A stretch of 64,000 nt of DNA from Caenispirillum bisanense (GTDB lineage Bacteria; Pseudomonadota; Alphaproteobacteria; Rhodospirillales; Rhodospirillaceae). Both the position numbers and the translations under genes were made by a program. Positions 1 to 12,072 of this stretch are shown here, in pieces (positions within the stretch are counted from its first letter, which is position 1; the number at the start of each line of letters is the position of its first letter). The notes under the pieces were generated by a model. That model did no database searches. It was not told the origin of the DNA and worked only from the letters and a program-made list of their open reading frames with translations. Location of the stretch: NCBI RefSeq assembly GCF_900230255.1, contig NZ_OCNJ01000006.1:248001-312000 (forward strand), given 5' to 3'.

Positions 1-2
1 AT

Positions 3-152
3 GAAAAGGCGCAGCGGCGGTTCCACGAGCAGGTGCCGTGGGACCCGATGGTGCACGCCAAGCTGTTCGACGTGGTGCGCAAGGAGGTCACCGGCTACAC
101 GCCCTCGCCCTTCGACGCCCACGTGTTTTACGGCGTGGATCTGGAGGACTGA
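3..152 (+). CDS. C-terminal fragment of an unidentified protein
   Basis: Only the last 49 codons of this gene lie in the window; the reading frame is open from base 3 to a TGA at 150-152. The tail has the composition of a soluble protein (…VVRKEVTGYTPSPFDAHV…) and ends in an acidic VDLED. I do not recognise the family. The frame was chosen because it is open to the window edge, is followed directly by a terminator-like hairpin, and has natural codon use. The overlapping ATG-started frame at 1-225 gives an arginine/serine/cysteine-rich product typical of a shadow frame. Confidence 0.55.
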   Translation, partial: EKAQRRFHEQVPWDPMVHAKLFDVVRKEVTGYTPSPFDAHVFYGVDLED

Positions 153-165
153 CGGCAGACGAGTC

Positions 166-199
166 GCCCCTCCCGGCCCCGTGCGCGGGCGGGAGGGGC
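166..199 (+). terminator. Hairpin after the first gene
   Basis: A perfect 10-bp inverted repeat (GCCCCTCCCG / CGGGAGGGGC) with a 14-nt loop starts 13 nt after the stop codon. There is no clean T tract, only a T-rich stretch further on (cctctttcgt), so it may be a weak intrinsic terminator or an mRNA 3' end stabiliser. Confidence 0.5.
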
Positions 200-554
200 G
201 CAAACGTTTGCCTCTTTCGTCGTAAGCACGCAGGCGGAAGGGCGAATACCCTTAGGTCAGTCAATGTTCATGCACCGCAGCATGTTCCCGGAATGATCGC
301 GAGATTCCTGTGTGCGGCGCAAAAACGGAAAGAAAACAAGCACCTTAGCGATAACCTTCAGAACAAAATTACTCACCTGCCGGCTTTGCCTGCACCCTGT
401 TCCGCGCTAGGCTATTGCCTTCGTTGACGTGTGCGAGGGGCCCACGCGCCGGGGAAGGCCGACACTCCCGTTCCCGGGTTCAACCAACAATAAACAGGGG
501 GACGTGGCGGTGGTCCGCACCGTTGCTTCACGAAACTCATATCGAGGACGACGT
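200..554 (+). promoter_or_regulatory. Upstream region of the dpp operon
   Basis: This gene-free stretch has a markedly A+T-richer segment around 300-380 than the surrounding DNA, as expected of a promoter region for the dpp operon. I could not identify a convincing -35/-10 pair or operator. A purine-rich GAGGA ribosome-binding site lies at 544-548, seven nt before the dppA ATG. An in-frame extension of dppA upstream to 429 would not begin with a signal peptide and is rejected. Confidence 0.4.
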
Positions 555-2144
555 ATGAACGCTCTGAAACTCGCCCTTGCCGCCGGTGTCGCGACTGCGA
601 TCATGGCCGGTGCCGCCCAGGCCAAGACGCTGGTCTACTGCTCCGAGGGCAGCCCCGAGGGCCTGAACCCGGTGTTCTACACCGCCGGCACCACCTTCGA
701 CGCGACGTCGGTGCCGATGTACGACCGCCTGGTCGAATTCAAGCAGGGGACGACCGAGATCGAGCCCGGCCTGGCCGAGAGCTGGGAAGTCTCGGAAGAC
801 GGCAAGACCTACACCTTCAATCTGCGCAAGGGTGTGAAGTTCCACTCGAGCGACGCCTTCACGCCGAGCCGCGAGCTGAACGCCGACGACGTGATCTGGA
901 GCTTCGAGCGCCAGATGAACCCGGAACACCCGTTCCACAAGGTCGGCGGCGGCTCCTACGAGTACTTCAACTCGATGGCCATGGGTGAGCTGATCGAGAA
1001 GATCGAGAAGGTGGACGACCACACCGTCCGCTTCCACCTCACCCGCCCCGAAGCGCCGATGATCGCCAACCTGGGCATGGACTTCGCGTCCATCTTCTCG
1101 GCCGAATACGCCCAGAAGATGCAGGAAGCCGGCACGCCCGAGATGGTCGACACCAACCCGATCGGCACCGGTCCGTTCCAGTTCGTGACCTACCAGAAGG
1201 ACGCCCAGCTCCGCTACAAGGCGTTCCCCGAGTACTGGGCCGGCAAGGCGCCGCTCGACCAGCTGGTGTTCGCCATCACCCCCGACGCCAGCGTGCGCTA
1301 CGCCAAGCTGAAGGCCGGCGAGTGCCACGTCATGCCCTACCCCAACCCGGCCGACATCGAGCAGATGAAGTCCGAGAAGGGCATCACGGTGATGGAGCAG
1401 GAAGGCCTGAACGTCGGCTACCTGGCCTACAACACCGAGAAGGAGCCCTTCACCGACCCGCGGGTGCGTCGCGCCCTCGACATGGCGGTGAACAAGGACG
1501 CCATCATCGACGCCGTGTTCCAGGGCGCCGGCCGCGCCGCCAAGAACCCGCTGCCGCCGACCATGTGGTCGTACAACACCGACATCCAGGACACCAAGTA
1601 TGATCCGGAAGGCGCCAAGAAGCTGCTGGCCGAGGCCGGCTTCCCCAACGGCTTCTCCACCAACCTGTGGGCCATGCCGGTGCAGCGCCCGTACAACCCC
1701 AACGCCCGCCGCATGGCGGAAGTCATCCAGTCCGACTGGGAGAAGATCGGCGTGAAGGCCGAGATCGTCTCCTACGAGTGGGGTGAGTACCTGAAGCGGT
1801 CGAAGGAAGGCGAGCACCAGACCCTGCTGCTCGGCTGGACCGGCGACAACGGCGACCCGGACAACTTCCTCTACACCCTGCTGTCGTGCGACGCCGTCGG
1901 CTCGGCCAACCGCGCCCGCTGGTGCGACGAGGAGTTCGACAAGCTGGTGAAGCAGGCCAAGATCGTCTCCGATCCGGCCAAGCGCACCGAGCTGTACAAG
2001 CAGGCCCAGGCCCGCTTCAAGGACCAGACGCCGTGGACCACGGTCGCCCACTCGGTCGTCTTCATGCCGATGCGCGACAACGTCGTGAACTACAAGATCT
2101 CGCCCTTCGGCAAGCACGACTTCTACAACGTCGACCTGAAGTGA
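555..2144 (+). CDS. dppA: Dipeptide ABC transporter periplasmic binding protein
   Basis: The 529-residue product is a family 5 (peptide/nickel) extracellular solute-binding protein. After a Sec signal peptide (about 1-23, cleavage after AQA), the mature start KTLVYCSEGSPEG is nearly the same as that of enterobacterial DppA, and the length is typical. It would bind di- or tripeptides in the periplasm and pass them to the DppBCDF importer encoded downstream. The start at 555 was chosen because it directly precedes the signal peptide and has a GAGGA site in front. Family members can also bind haem or delta-aminolevulinate, so exact ligand choice is inferred. Confidence 0.95.
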   Translation: MNALKLALAAGVATAIMAGAAQAKTLVYCSEGSPEGLNPVFYTAGTTFDATSVPMYDRLVEFKQGTTEIEPGLAESWEVSEDGKTYTFNLRKGVKFHSSDAFTPSRELNADDVIWSFERQMNPEHPFHKVGGGSYEYFNSMAMGELIEKIEKVDDHTVRFHLTRPEAPMIANLGMDFASIFSAEYAQKMQEAGTPEMVDTNPIGTGPFQFVTYQKDAQLRYKAFPEYWAGKAPLDQLVFAITPDASVRYAKLKAGECHVMPYPNPADIEQMKSEKGITVMEQEGLNVGYLAYNTEKEPFTDPRVRRALDMAVNKDAIIDAVFQGAGRAAKNPLPPTMWSYNTDIQDTKYDPEGAKKLLAEAGFPNGFSTNLWAMPVQRPYNPNARRMAEVIQSDWEKIGVKAEIVSYEWGEYLKRSKEGEHQTLLLGWTGDNGDPDNFLYTLLSCDAVGSANRARWCDEEFDKLVKQAKIVSDPAKRTELYKQAQARFKDQTPWTTVAHSVVFMPMRDNVVNYKISPFGKHDFYNVDLK

Positions 2145-2150
2145 GCATGC

Positions 2151-2240
2151 CCCACCCATTGGTGGGTTGACGTATAGGGAAGGCGCGGTGTAGACCCGCC
2201 TTCAAGTTCGGGACGGGGGAGGACAGCGACATCCTCCCCC
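2151..2240 (+). promoter_or_regulatory. Intergenic hairpins between dppA and dppB
   Basis: The 244-nt gap between dppA and dppB contains at least two clear stem-loops: CCCACC/GGTGGG with a CATT loop (2151-2166) and GGGGGAGGA/TCCTCCCCC with an 8-nt loop (2215-2223 with 2232-2240). Neither is followed by a good T tract. In many importer operons such structures stabilise the 3' end of the binding-protein mRNA or partly terminate transcription, so that more binding protein than permease is made. That role is inferred here. Confidence 0.6.
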
Positions 2241-2388
2241 GCTCCACATTCGCAACAATACTTCGCCATTACCGGCGGGCGCCGCAACGAAACTGCGCGC
2301 CGCCCCTTTTGGTATTGGCAATGGAGCGGTGCCCCGGCCGGCCCCAGTCGCGCCTCCGGCCGCCGCATCGGCAAAAGCACGAGGACCC

Positions 2389-3399
2389 ATGCTCGGCTTC
2401 ATCCTCAGACGCATCGGACTGGTGATCCCGGCCTTCATCGGCGTCACCGTCCTGACCTTCGCGCTCATCCACCTCATCCCCGGCGACCCGGTGCTGATGA
2501 TGGCCGGCGAGCGCGGCATCGACCCGGAACGCTACGCCCGCCTGCGGGCCGACCTGGGTCTCGACCAGCCGCTGATCGTCCAGTACTGGAACTACATCAG
2601 CGGCGTTCTCGGCGGCGACCTGGGCAACAGCATCGTCACCAAGAAGCCGGTGATCCAGGAGTTCCTGACCCTGTTCCCGGCTACCATCGAGCTGACCATC
2701 TGCGCCATGACCTTCGCGATCGTCGTCGGCCTGCCCGCCGGCGTCATCGCGGCGGTGAAGCGCGGCACGGCGGTCGACCACACCGTCATGGCGACCAGCC
2801 TGACCGGCTATTCCATGCCGATCTTCTGGTGGGGCCTGCTGCTCATCATCCTGTTCTCGGTCACCCTCGGCATCACGCCCGTCTCGGGCCGCCTGTCGGC
2901 GCTGTTCTGGGTGGAGCCGGTGACCGGCTTCCTGCTCCTCGACACGCTGATCCAGGGCGAGTTCGATGCCTTCTGGTCGGCCCTGCACCACCTGGTGCTG
3001 CCGGCCATCGTGCTCGGCACCATCCCGCTCGCGGTGATCGCCCGCATGACCCGCTCGGCCATGCTGGAAGTGCTGCGCGAGGACTACGTGCGCACCGCCC
3101 GCGCCAAGGGCGTGGCGCCCAAGCGGGTCATCATGGTGCACGCGCTGCGCAACGCGCTGATCCCGGTCATCACCGTCATCGGCCTGCAGGTCGGCACGCT
3201 GCTGGCCGGCGCCATCCTGACCGAGACGATCTTCTCGTGGCCGGGCATCGGCAAGTGGCTGGTGGAGAGCATCTATCGCCGCGACTACCCGGTGATCCAG
3301 GGCGGCATCATGCTGGTGGCGACGGTCATCATCGTGGTCAACCTGCTGGTGGACCTGACCTACGGCATCATCAATCCCCGCATCCGGCACCAGCGGTAG
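2389..3399 (+). CDS. dppB: Dipeptide ABC transporter permease DppB
   Basis: The 336-residue inner-membrane protein has six predicted membrane segments. The N-terminal helix is the classic one for DppB/OppB permeases (MLGFILRRIGLVIPAF, then PGDPVLMM). The cytoplasmic EAA loop, which contacts the ATPases, reads EDYVRTARAKGVAPKRV. It forms the translocation pore with DppC. The ATG at 2389 is preferred to an upstream in-frame start at 2329, because the extra 20 residues would be a proline/alanine-rich leader absent from the family; GAGGA lies just upstream. Confidence 0.95.
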   Translation: MLGFILRRIGLVIPAFIGVTVLTFALIHLIPGDPVLMMAGERGIDPERYARLRADLGLDQPLIVQYWNYISGVLGGDLGNSIVTKKPVIQEFLTLFPATIELTICAMTFAIVVGLPAGVIAAVKRGTAVDHTVMATSLTGYSMPIFWWGLLLIILFSVTLGITPVSGRLSALFWVEPVTGFLLLDTLIQGEFDAFWSALHHLVLPAIVLGTIPLAVIARMTRSAMLEVLREDYVRTARAKGVAPKRVIMVHALRNALIPVITVIGLQVGTLLAGAILTETIFSWPGIGKWLVESIYRRDYPVIQGGIMLVATVIIVVNLLVDLTYGIINPRIRHQR

Positions 3400-3416
3400 A
3401 AGGGGCGACGACTTCC

Positions 3417-4376
3417 ATGGTTGATCAATACAAGCAGGCCAACGTGGCCGAAGCCGCCGCCGATCACGCCGCCGAAGTGGCCGAAGCGCACGAGGCGGCG
3501 ACCATCGCCGGCACCCCCCGCCACCCGCTGGCGGAGTTCTGGGAATACTTCACCGAAAACAAGGGCGCGCTCGCCGGCCTCCTGTTCATCGGCGTGCTGC
3601 TGGTGACGGCGCTGTTCGCGCCGTGGATCGCGCCGCACAGCCCGATCGAGCAGTACCGCGACGCCCTGCTGCTGCCGCCGGCCTTCGTCGAGGGCGGCAA
3701 CTGGTCGTACCCGCTCGGCACCGACGACGTCGGCCGCGACATCTTCTCGCGCATCATCTGGGGCTCGCGCCTGTCGCTGCTGGTCGGCGTCATCGTGGTG
3801 ACCCTGTCGCTGGCCGCCGGCATCGTGCTCGGCCTGTCGGCCGGTTACTTCCGCGGCTGGGTGGACGTCGCCATCATGCGGCTCATGGACATCATGCTGG
3901 CCATCCCGAGCCTGCTGCTGGCCATCGCCGTGGTCGCCATCCTCGGCCCCGGCCTCGAGAACGCCATCGTCGCCATCGCCATCGTCGTCCTGCCGCACTA
4001 CGTGCGCCTGACGCGCGCGGCGGTGATCACGGAATCGAGCAAGGACTACGTCACCAGCTCGCGCATCGCCGGGGCCTCCAACAGCCGGCTGATGTTCAAC
4101 ACGATCCTGCCCAACTGCATGGCGCCGTTGATCGTGCAGGCGACGCTGGGCTTCTCGACGGCCATCCTCGACGCCGCGGCGCTCGGCTTCCTCGGCCTCG
4201 GCGCGCAGCCGCCGACGCCGGAATGGGGCTCCATGCTGGCCGACAGCCTCCAGTTCGTGCAGCGCGCGTGGTGGGTGGTGACCTTCCCCGGTCTCGCCAT
4301 CCTGCTGACGGTGCTGGCCTTCAACCTGATGGGCGACGGCCTGCGCGACGCCCTCGACCCGAAGATGAAACGCTGA
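3417..4376 (+). CDS. dppC: Dipeptide ABC transporter permease DppC
   Basis: The 319-residue second permease subunit has a hydrophilic N-terminal tail rich in Ala, Glu and His (about 1-50), an OppC-type N-terminal region, and five or six membrane segments. The EAA loop reads [19 protein letters not shown]. The typical glycine-rich stretch ([18 protein letters not shown]) of the DppC/OppC family is present. It begins 17 nt after dppB and its stop codon overlaps the dppD start, so the two are translationally coupled. Confidence 0.94.
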   Translation: MVDQYKQANVAEAAADHAAEVAEAHEAATIAGTPRHPLAEFWEYFTENKGALAGLLFIGVLLVTALFAPWIAPHSPIEQYRDALLLPPAFVEGGNWSYPLGTDDVGRDIFSRIIWGSRLSLLVGVIVVTLSLAAGIVLGLSAGYFRGWVDVAIMRLMDIMLAIPSLLLAIAVVAILGPGLENAIVAIAIVVLPHYVRLTRAAVITESSKDYVTSSRIAGASNSRLMFNTILPNCMAPLIVQATLGFSTAILDAAALGFLGLGAQPPTPEWGSMLADSLQFVQRAWWVVTFPGLAILLTVLAFNLMGDGLRDALDPKMKR

Positions 4377-5362
4377 TGTCCCATTTGCTCGAAATCGAAA
4401 ACCTGAGCGTGGAATTCGGCGACGAGGCGTCGCCCTTCCGCGCCGTCGACCGCCTTTCCCTCACCGTCGACGAGGGCGAAGTGGTCGGCATCGTCGGAGA
4501 ATCAGGCTCCGGCAAGAGCGTCACCTCGCTCGCCACCATGGGCCTCGTGGCCTATCCGGGGCGGGTGAAGGCCGACAAGCTCATCTTCCGCGGCCAGGAC
4601 CTGCTGGCCATGCCGGCCCGCAAGCGGCGCAAGCTGACGGGCTCCGAGATCGCCATGATCTTCCAGGAGCCCATGACCAGCCTGAACCCCTGCTTCACGG
4701 TCGGCTGGCAGATCAAGGAAGCGCTGCAGATCCACGAAGGCGGCACCCGTGCGGAACGGCACGCCCGCGCCGTGGAACTGCTGCGCCTGGTCGGCATCCC
4801 CGACGCCGAGCGGCGCCTGTCGGCCTTCCCGCACCAGATGTCGGGCGGCATGAGCCAGCGCGTCATGATCGCCATGGCGCTGGCCTGCAATCCGCGCCTG
4901 CTGGTGGCCGACGAGCCGACGACGGCGCTCGACGTCACCATCCAGGCGCAGATCATGGACCTGCTGCTGGATCTGCAGCAGAAGCGCGGCATGGGCATGA
5001 TCCTCATCACCCACGACCTCGCCGTGGTGGCCGAGGCCGCCCACCGGGTGGTGGTGATGTACGCCGGCCAGGTGGTGGAGACGGGCACGGTGCCGGAGGT
5101 CTTCGACCACCCGCGCCACCCCTATACCCAGTCGCTGCTGGCGGCCCTGCCCGAGCGGTCCGTCGGGGCGTCGCGCCTCAACAGCCTGCCGGGCGTGGTG
5201 CCCGGCGCCTACGACCGGCCGCACGGCTGCCTGCTGCACCCGCGCTGCCCCAACGCCCGCAAGCACTGCCGCGAGGAACGGCCGGCGCTGATGGGCGAAG
5301 GCGCCTTCCGCCACCGCTGCCACTACCCGCTCGACGATCACGGGAACCCGACCTATGACTGA
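4376..5362 (+). CDS. dppD: Dipeptide ABC transporter ATPase DppD
   Basis: The 328-residue ATPase has Walker A GESGSGKS (41-48), a Q-loop in [12 protein letters not shown], an LSGG-type signature (MSGGMSQRV) and Walker [13 protein letters not shown]. It ends with the oligopeptide-transporter C-terminal domain ([10 protein letters not shown]…), which in relatives binds a 4Fe-4S cluster through cysteines. It pairs with DppF to power uptake. The start codon shares its A with the dppC stop (TGATG), and the end overlaps the dppF start by 8 nt. Confidence 0.95.
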   Translation: MSHLLEIENLSVEFGDEASPFRAVDRLSLTVDEGEVVGIVGESGSGKSVTSLATMGLVAYPGRVKADKLIFRGQDLLAMPARKRRKLTGSEIAMIFQEPMTSLNPCFTVGWQIKEALQIHEGGTRAERHARAVELLRLVGIPDAERRLSAFPHQMSGGMSQRVMIAMALACNPRLLVADEPTTALDVTIQAQIMDLLLDLQQKRGMGMILITHDLAVVAEAAHRVVVMYAGQVVETGTVPEVFDHPRHPYTQSLLAALPERSVGASRLNSLPGVVPGAYDRPHGCLLHPRCPNARKHCREERPALMGEGAFRHRCHYPLDDHGNPTYD

Positions 5363-6386
5363 TGCCGTCGTGACCCCGCTGCAGAAGATCGAGGCGCCGG
5401 CCGACGGCGGCCCGCTGTTGGAAGCCCGCGGCCTGACCAAGCACTACAAGGTGCAGCGCGGCATGTTCCAGGAAGACGCCACCGTGCGCGCGCTCGACGG
5501 TGTCTCCTTCGCCCTGCACGCCGGCCGCACGCTGGCGGTGGTGGGCGAGTCCGGCTGCGGCAAGTCCACCCTCGCCCGCCAGGTGACGCTCATCGAGCAG
5601 CCGACCGCCGGCGAGTTCCTGCTGGAGGGCGAGAATCTCGCCGGCGCGCCCGCCGACAAGCTGAAGCAGGCCCGCACCAAGGTGCAGATCGTCTTCCAGG
5701 ACCCCTACGGCAGCCTCAATCCGCGCAAGAAGGTGCTGTCGATCCTGGAAGAGCCGCTCGTCATCAACACGAAGATGAGCCAGGAGGAACGCCGCGACCG
5801 GGCGCGCGAGATGATGCGCGTGGTCGGCCTGCGGCCCGAGTTCGCCGCCCGTTACCCGCACATGTTCTCGGGCGGCCAGCGCCAGCGCATCGCCATCGCG
5901 CGGGCGCTGATGCTGAACCCGCGCGTGGTGGTGGCCGACGAGCCGGTGTCGGCGCTCGACGTCTCGGTGCAGGCGCAGGTGCTCAACCTGCTCATGGACC
6001 TGCAGGAAGAATTCGGCGTCGCCTACCTGTTCATCTCCCACGACCTGTCGGTGGTGCGCCACATCGCCGACGACGTCATGGTGATGTACCTCGGCATGGT
6101 GGCCGAGCACGGGCCGAAGGACGCGATCTTCGACAACCCGGCGCATCCGTATACGCGGGCGCTCATGGCCTCGACGCCGAAGATCAACGCCTCCGACCGT
6201 GCCAAGAAGGTGCCGCTGAAGGGCGAGCTGCCGTCGCCGCTGAACCCGCCGTCGGGCTGCCGCTTCCACACGCGCTGCCCCTACGTGATCGACCGCTGCC
6301 GCACCGAGGTGCCGGCCGTGCGCGACGTGGCGGGCCGCGGCGTCGCCTGCCACCGGGCCGAGGACGTGCTGGCCGGCACCGCCTGA
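5355..6386 (+). CDS. dppF: Dipeptide ABC transporter ATPase DppF
   Basis: The 343-residue second ATPase has Walker A GESGCGKS (64-71), the [10 protein letters not shown]-loop region, signature [15 protein letters not shown], Walker [13 protein letters not shown], and a C-terminal CRFHTRCPY motif like DppD. A variable 20-residue N-terminal tail precedes the nucleotide-binding domain. It is the last gene of the operon and is followed by a strong intrinsic terminator. Confidence 0.95.
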   Translation: MTDAVVTPLQKIEAPADGGPLLEARGLTKHYKVQRGMFQEDATVRALDGVSFALHAGRTLAVVGESGCGKSTLARQVTLIEQPTAGEFLLEGENLAGAPADKLKQARTKVQIVFQDPYGSLNPRKKVLSILEEPLVINTKMSQEERRDRAREMMRVVGLRPEFAARYPHMFSGGQRQRIAIARALMLNPRVVVADEPVSALDVSVQAQVLNLLMDLQEEFGVAYLFISHDLSVVRHIADDVMVMYLGMVAEHGPKDAIFDNPAHPYTRALMASTPKINASDRAKKVPLKGELPSPLNPPSGCRFHTRCPYVIDRCRTEVPAVRDVAGRGVACHRAEDVLAGTA

Positions 6387-6412
6387 CCGGCGGCGCCGCG
6401 CTCGGCAAGGAG

Positions 6413-6446
6413 AAAGGGGAGGCCCGGTCCGGAGCCTCCCCTTTTT
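6413..6446 (+). terminator. Intrinsic terminator of the dpp operon
   Basis: A perfect 11-bp stem (AAAGGGGAGGC / GCCTCCCCTTT) with a 10-nt loop is followed by TT, starting 27 nt after the dppF stop. The A-rich/T-rich flanks could also serve the convergent gene on the minus strand. Confidence 0.85.
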
Positions 6447-6487
6447 CGTCATGCGGGCGTTCGTGGCTGCTTGCGGCCGCCTCAACT

Positions 6488-7342
6488 TCAGCCGCGGCGG
6501 CGGCGGCGCCAGGCGGCGCCGAGGGCCAGGGTGGACAGCGCGCCGCCCAGCAGGGCGAGGCTCGCCGGCTCCGGCACCTGGGCGGGGACGAGGTCCTCCA
6601 CCACCTGGCCGCCGCCGGGTCCCGGCAGGATCGGGCTGAAGGGCGGCGCCGGCGGGTTGGCGTTGCCGCGCGGCGGCTGCGGGCCGGGGCCGGCGTTGCC
6701 CGGCAGGTCGACCGGCACCACAGCCGGCGGGCCGGGTGGCGTGACCGGCGGGGCCGGGAGTTGCAGGCGCCCTTCGTCGACCACGGGCGCCGGGCCGCCG
6801 GGCGTCGGCGCACCGCCACCCTCGCCGCCACCACCGCCGGCGGCTCCGCCACTGCCCGAGCCGCCCCCGGACCCGCCGCCGCCGCCCAGGCCGCCGGGCA
6901 TCGCCATGGCGGTGGTGAAGGTCGGGCCGCTCTCGCCGTAGGCGCCGAAGGTCATGCGGCCGAGGCGCAGGCCGGTGTTCTGGGCCGAGGTCAGGGCGCT
7001 CTGCGGCATCAATTCGCCGAGGACGTCGCCCGAGCCGGACGTGCCGATGCCGGTCCCGATGGCGCCGCCGGTCTCCGCGCCGCCATTGCCGGCGATGCGG
7101 ACCGTGGTGCTTTCCCAGCCCTGCAGCAGCCGCGCCGCCAGGGCGTCGGCCATGCGCATCACCAGGGAACGGTCGTGGTCGCCGCCGCCGTCGTCGGCGC
7201 TGCCGTCGTCGATGGTCAGCCCGCCGACGACCCTGGCCTTCTCCTCGTGGTTCAGCACCACGAAGGCCGTGGCGGCGGACACCAGCGCGATCATCAGGAC
7301 CGACGCGCCGGTCGCTGCCACGAAGATGAATCGATGCCGCAT
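6488..7342 (-). CDS. PEP-CTERM sorted, glycine/proline-rich secreted protein
   Basis: The 284-residue protein has an N-terminal hydrophobic signal segment (about 6-27). A folded stretch of about 100 residues without a recognised domain is followed by a low-complexity Gly/Ser/Glu stretch and a Pro/Gly-rich stretch. The C terminus (about 256-284) is a textbook PEP-CTERM sorting signal: VPEP, a hydrophobic helix, then a run of arginines. Such proteins are cut and handled by an exosortase, usually alongside exopolysaccharide production. The start at 7342 has a good AAGGGAGA site; an upstream start at 7399 lacks one. No exosortase gene is in the window. Confidence 0.8.
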   Translation of the reverse strand: MRHRFIFVAATGASVLMIALVSAATAFVVLNHEEKARVVGGLTIDDGSADDGGGDHDRSLVMRMADALAARLLQGWESTTVRIAGNGGAETGGAIGTGIGTSGSGDVLGELMPQSALTSAQNTGLRLGRMTFGAYGESGPTFTTAMAMPGGLGGGGGSGGGSGSGGAAGGGGGEGGGAPTPGGPAPVVDEGRLQLPAPPVTPPGPPAVVPVDLPGNAGPGPQPPRGNANPPAPPFSPILPGPGGGQVVEDLVPAQVPEPASLALLGGALSTLALGAAWRRRRRG

Positions 7343-7654
7343 GAGCCGTTCTCCCTTCCTGTCCGTCACTGCCCCCGGGGACAAGGGAGAAGCACGCACC
7401 GTGCCACGTGGCTGCAGGCAAGGAAAACCGGAATGCTACGGCGTTATCGGAAAGTTCGCCATGTAGTCCACAGCGACGCCCCGGATGGGTCTGATATTTC
7501 GGGAATCCCGACGAATGGCGGAATCCTGCGCCTTTCGGGCGCGTCCGGCGGCGTCAGATTTTCCGACACCCCGAAATGAAACCGGCGCCTCCCGCTAGGG
7601 AAGCGCCGGTTCATTGCCGTGGCGGCCGGCCGCGGGGGAAGCGGCCGCAGTCAC
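7343..7654. other. Gene-free gap between the PEP-CTERM gene and ndk
   Basis: This 312-nt stretch holds the ribosome-binding site and presumably the promoter of the PEP-CTERM gene, plus the ndk terminator hairpin. I see no convincing open frame in it: candidate frames are short and arginine-rich. No clear promoter consensus was found. Confidence 0.5.
7580..7611 (-). terminator. Hairpin downstream of ndk
   Basis: A 9-bp perfect stem (AACCGGCGC / GCGCCGGTT) with a 14-nt loop lies 44 nt after the ndk stop. On the minus strand it is followed by TTTCATTTC, a moderate T-rich tail. It is probably the intrinsic terminator of ndk. Confidence 0.65.
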
Positions 7655-8077
7655 TCAGCCGGCGATCTCGATCTCGGCGAAGAAGAACGAGATTTCGCGG
7701 GCGGCGTTTTCCAGGCTGTCCGAACCGTGGACCGAGTTCGCCTCGATGCTCTCGGCGAAGTCCTTGCGGATGGTGCCCTCGGCGGCGTTCGCCGGGTTGG
7801 TGGCGCCCATGATCTCGCGGTTGCGGACGACCGCGTTCTCACCCTCGAGCACCTGCACGACCACCGGACCGGAGATCATGAAAGCGACCAGCTCGCCGAA
7901 GAAGGAGCGCTCGCGGTGCACGTCGTAGAAGCCCTCGGCCTGGGCCTGGGTCAGCTGCAGACGCTTCTGCGCGACGATGCGCAGGCCGTTCTCCTCGAAC
8001 CGGGCATTGATCTTGCCGGTCAGGTTGCGACGGGTGGCATCGGGCTTGATGATCGAGAGCGTGCGTTCGATAGCCAT
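7655..8077 (-). CDS. ndk: Nucleoside diphosphate kinase
   Basis: The 140-residue protein matches Ndk end to end: N-terminal [11 protein letters not shown], the nucleotide-binding MGATNPANA region, and the active-site histidine H117 in NSVHGSDS, which is phosphorylated by ATP and passes the phosphate to other NDPs. The length is the family standard. It is transcribed away from the neighbouring ABC-F gene, with 230 nt between the two starts for divergent promoters. Confidence 0.98.
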   Translation of the reverse strand: MAIERTLSIIKPDATRRNLTGKINARFEENGLRIVAQKRLQLTQAQAEGFYDVHRERSFFGELVAFMISGPVVVQVLEGENAVVRNREIMGATNPANAAEGTIRKDFAESIEANSVHGSDSLENAAREISFFFAEIEIAG

Positions 8078-8307
8078 TACGGTATCCCTGCGTTTGTTGT
8101 GCGGCCAGCGGCCGGCGGTGCGGGTCGCGTGCCGGGTGGCGGCGCGACCGTTCGCGACAGACTCCTACACGGAGTCCCGCTCGGCCGCAAACGGTGGGCG
8201 GTTATACAGACAGTCACAGGCCGTGACAACCGCCAATCCGTTACGGTCGCGGCGGCGCCCGCACGACCCCGTTTCCCGCCGCTTCCGGGTGTGGTAGGAA
8301 CCGCCCC

Positions 8308-10227
<1,920 letters not shown>

Positions 10228-12072
10228 TCGTCCTTGCTGCCACCGCTTCCCCCGGGGCCGCCGAAGCCGGCCGTCGTCAGCATCTGCCAGAAGTCGCGCA
10301 CCGCCGTTTCCTTGTGGGTCGGATCGGCGATGTCGGCCGTGAACTCGCCGAGGAAGTTCGGCCGCTTCAGGTGCTCCACCACGCGGGCGCGGGCGAGCGC
10401 CATGGCCTTGCCCTCGATGAGCAGGCCGGAGGCGACGAACTGCACCAGCCGCTTGGCGCGGATGCGCAGCGAGTCGGTGGGGTCGTCCAGGCGCTCGATC
10501 ACCCGCTCCTGCACCAGATAGCGCGCCACCAGCACGTCCAGCCGGTCCACGAGGGCCTCGCGCAGCTGCGGCGGCAGCGGCGCGCGGCGCAGCGACCGCT
10601 GCAGCGAGCCCATGGCCGCCAGCTTTTCGTGGGCGCTTTCGTCCATGCGCGCGAAGGCGTGGATGTCGGGCGCTTCCATCACCGTCTGCTGGATCGCCTG
10701 GCCGAGCATGGGCAGGCAGGCGCGGCCGCTTTCGGTGCGCAGCATGTCGAGATAGTAGTGCACCCGCCGCGAGCGGTCGCCGATCAGGCCGCCCATGGCG
10801 CCGATGGCGAGCTGGATGCCGGTCTTGCCGCCTTCCGGGAACTGGCGGCTGCAGCGGCCCGTCAGGGCTTCGGCCATGACCGGGCCGTTGCCGATCTTCG
10901 GGAAGCGCAGGATGCGGGTGACCAGGGCCTGGAAGGCCTCCGTCTCGCGGGCCGGATCGTTGCGGGCGAGCGGCCGGGTGCTCGCCACCTCGTTGACCAC
11001 GCGGTCGCGCAGCACCACCCAGGCGGAGCGTAGCCGCCCCTCGGCCATGAGGGAGCGCAGCACCGTCACCGTCTCCGGCTCGCGCCGGCCGGCGGGCGGC
11101 TTGCCCTCCATGATGTCCATGAGGGCCACCAGGGCCGCCGACAGGTTGGGGCGCTCGCCCAGGATGTCCTGGATGGTCTGCGGCGAGCCGAGCACGTCGG
11201 CGATGAACTCGTCGAGGATGGCGAGGTCCTGCTCGCTCAACTCGGGCGTCACCGCCACGAGCAACGCATCGAGCTTGCCGAGCCACGAGCCCTGCCCGAT
11301 CAGGTCGCGGGCGACGGCGCTGCGCACCAGCAGGTCGCGGTCCTGCGGGATCCAGGCGACCTGTTCGGCGGTGCGGCAGAGCTTGGGGTAGGTCTCCAGG
11401 CCGAGCTTCCAGATCTGCTTCTCGCCCTCCGCCCGGCGGGCGCGGGTGGCCGCTTCCTCGATCAGGCGGTAAAGCTCGTCACGGCGCTGCCGGGGGTCGG
11501 TGCCGCGCGCCTTGGCCTGCAGGGTCGCCACACGGTCGACGGCGGACGGGTAGACCTGCGGGTCGCTGTCCATGAGACGGCTGAGGGCACGGTAGTTGTG
11601 CAGCACCTCGAGCGGCGTCACCTTGTTGGCGTCCAGCCAGCGGCGCAGCACCTTGCTGGCCGTCAGGCGGGCCGGCAGGGCATAGAGGTCCTCGATGTCG
11701 GCGCAGTCCGCCGCCTCGGTGATGGCGCTGGCGGCGACGTTGGCGTTGCTCGGGCCGCCCCGCTCCTTCTGGTAGACGACGGTATCGCGCCCCAGGCGCT
11801 CGCGGACGACGCGCACACCCTGGTTGCTGCCGCGGGCGAGGATCTTGTCCGCCTCGCGGATGGCCGCGGCCTCGTCTTCCTCGACGAGTTCCAGCGTCCA
11901 GCGACCGTCGCGCTGGACCTGAACCTCGAATTTCGCTCGGGCCATCTCCCCCGGTCCCCCCTGTGGTCCCTTCGGACCGCTCCGTCAGTCCCCCGACCTG
12001 TGGAAGCGGCGAAGGTTCTGTCTACCCGAGGACAGGAGGAGAAAGACAGAATTTGATGTTCTACCGCCGCGA

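Noticed and set aside
537-2159. 540-codon open frame antisense to dppA
   Set aside because: High-GC antisense shadow; composition is Val/Gly/His/Asp-rich without any domain, and the sense strand encodes a clear DppA.
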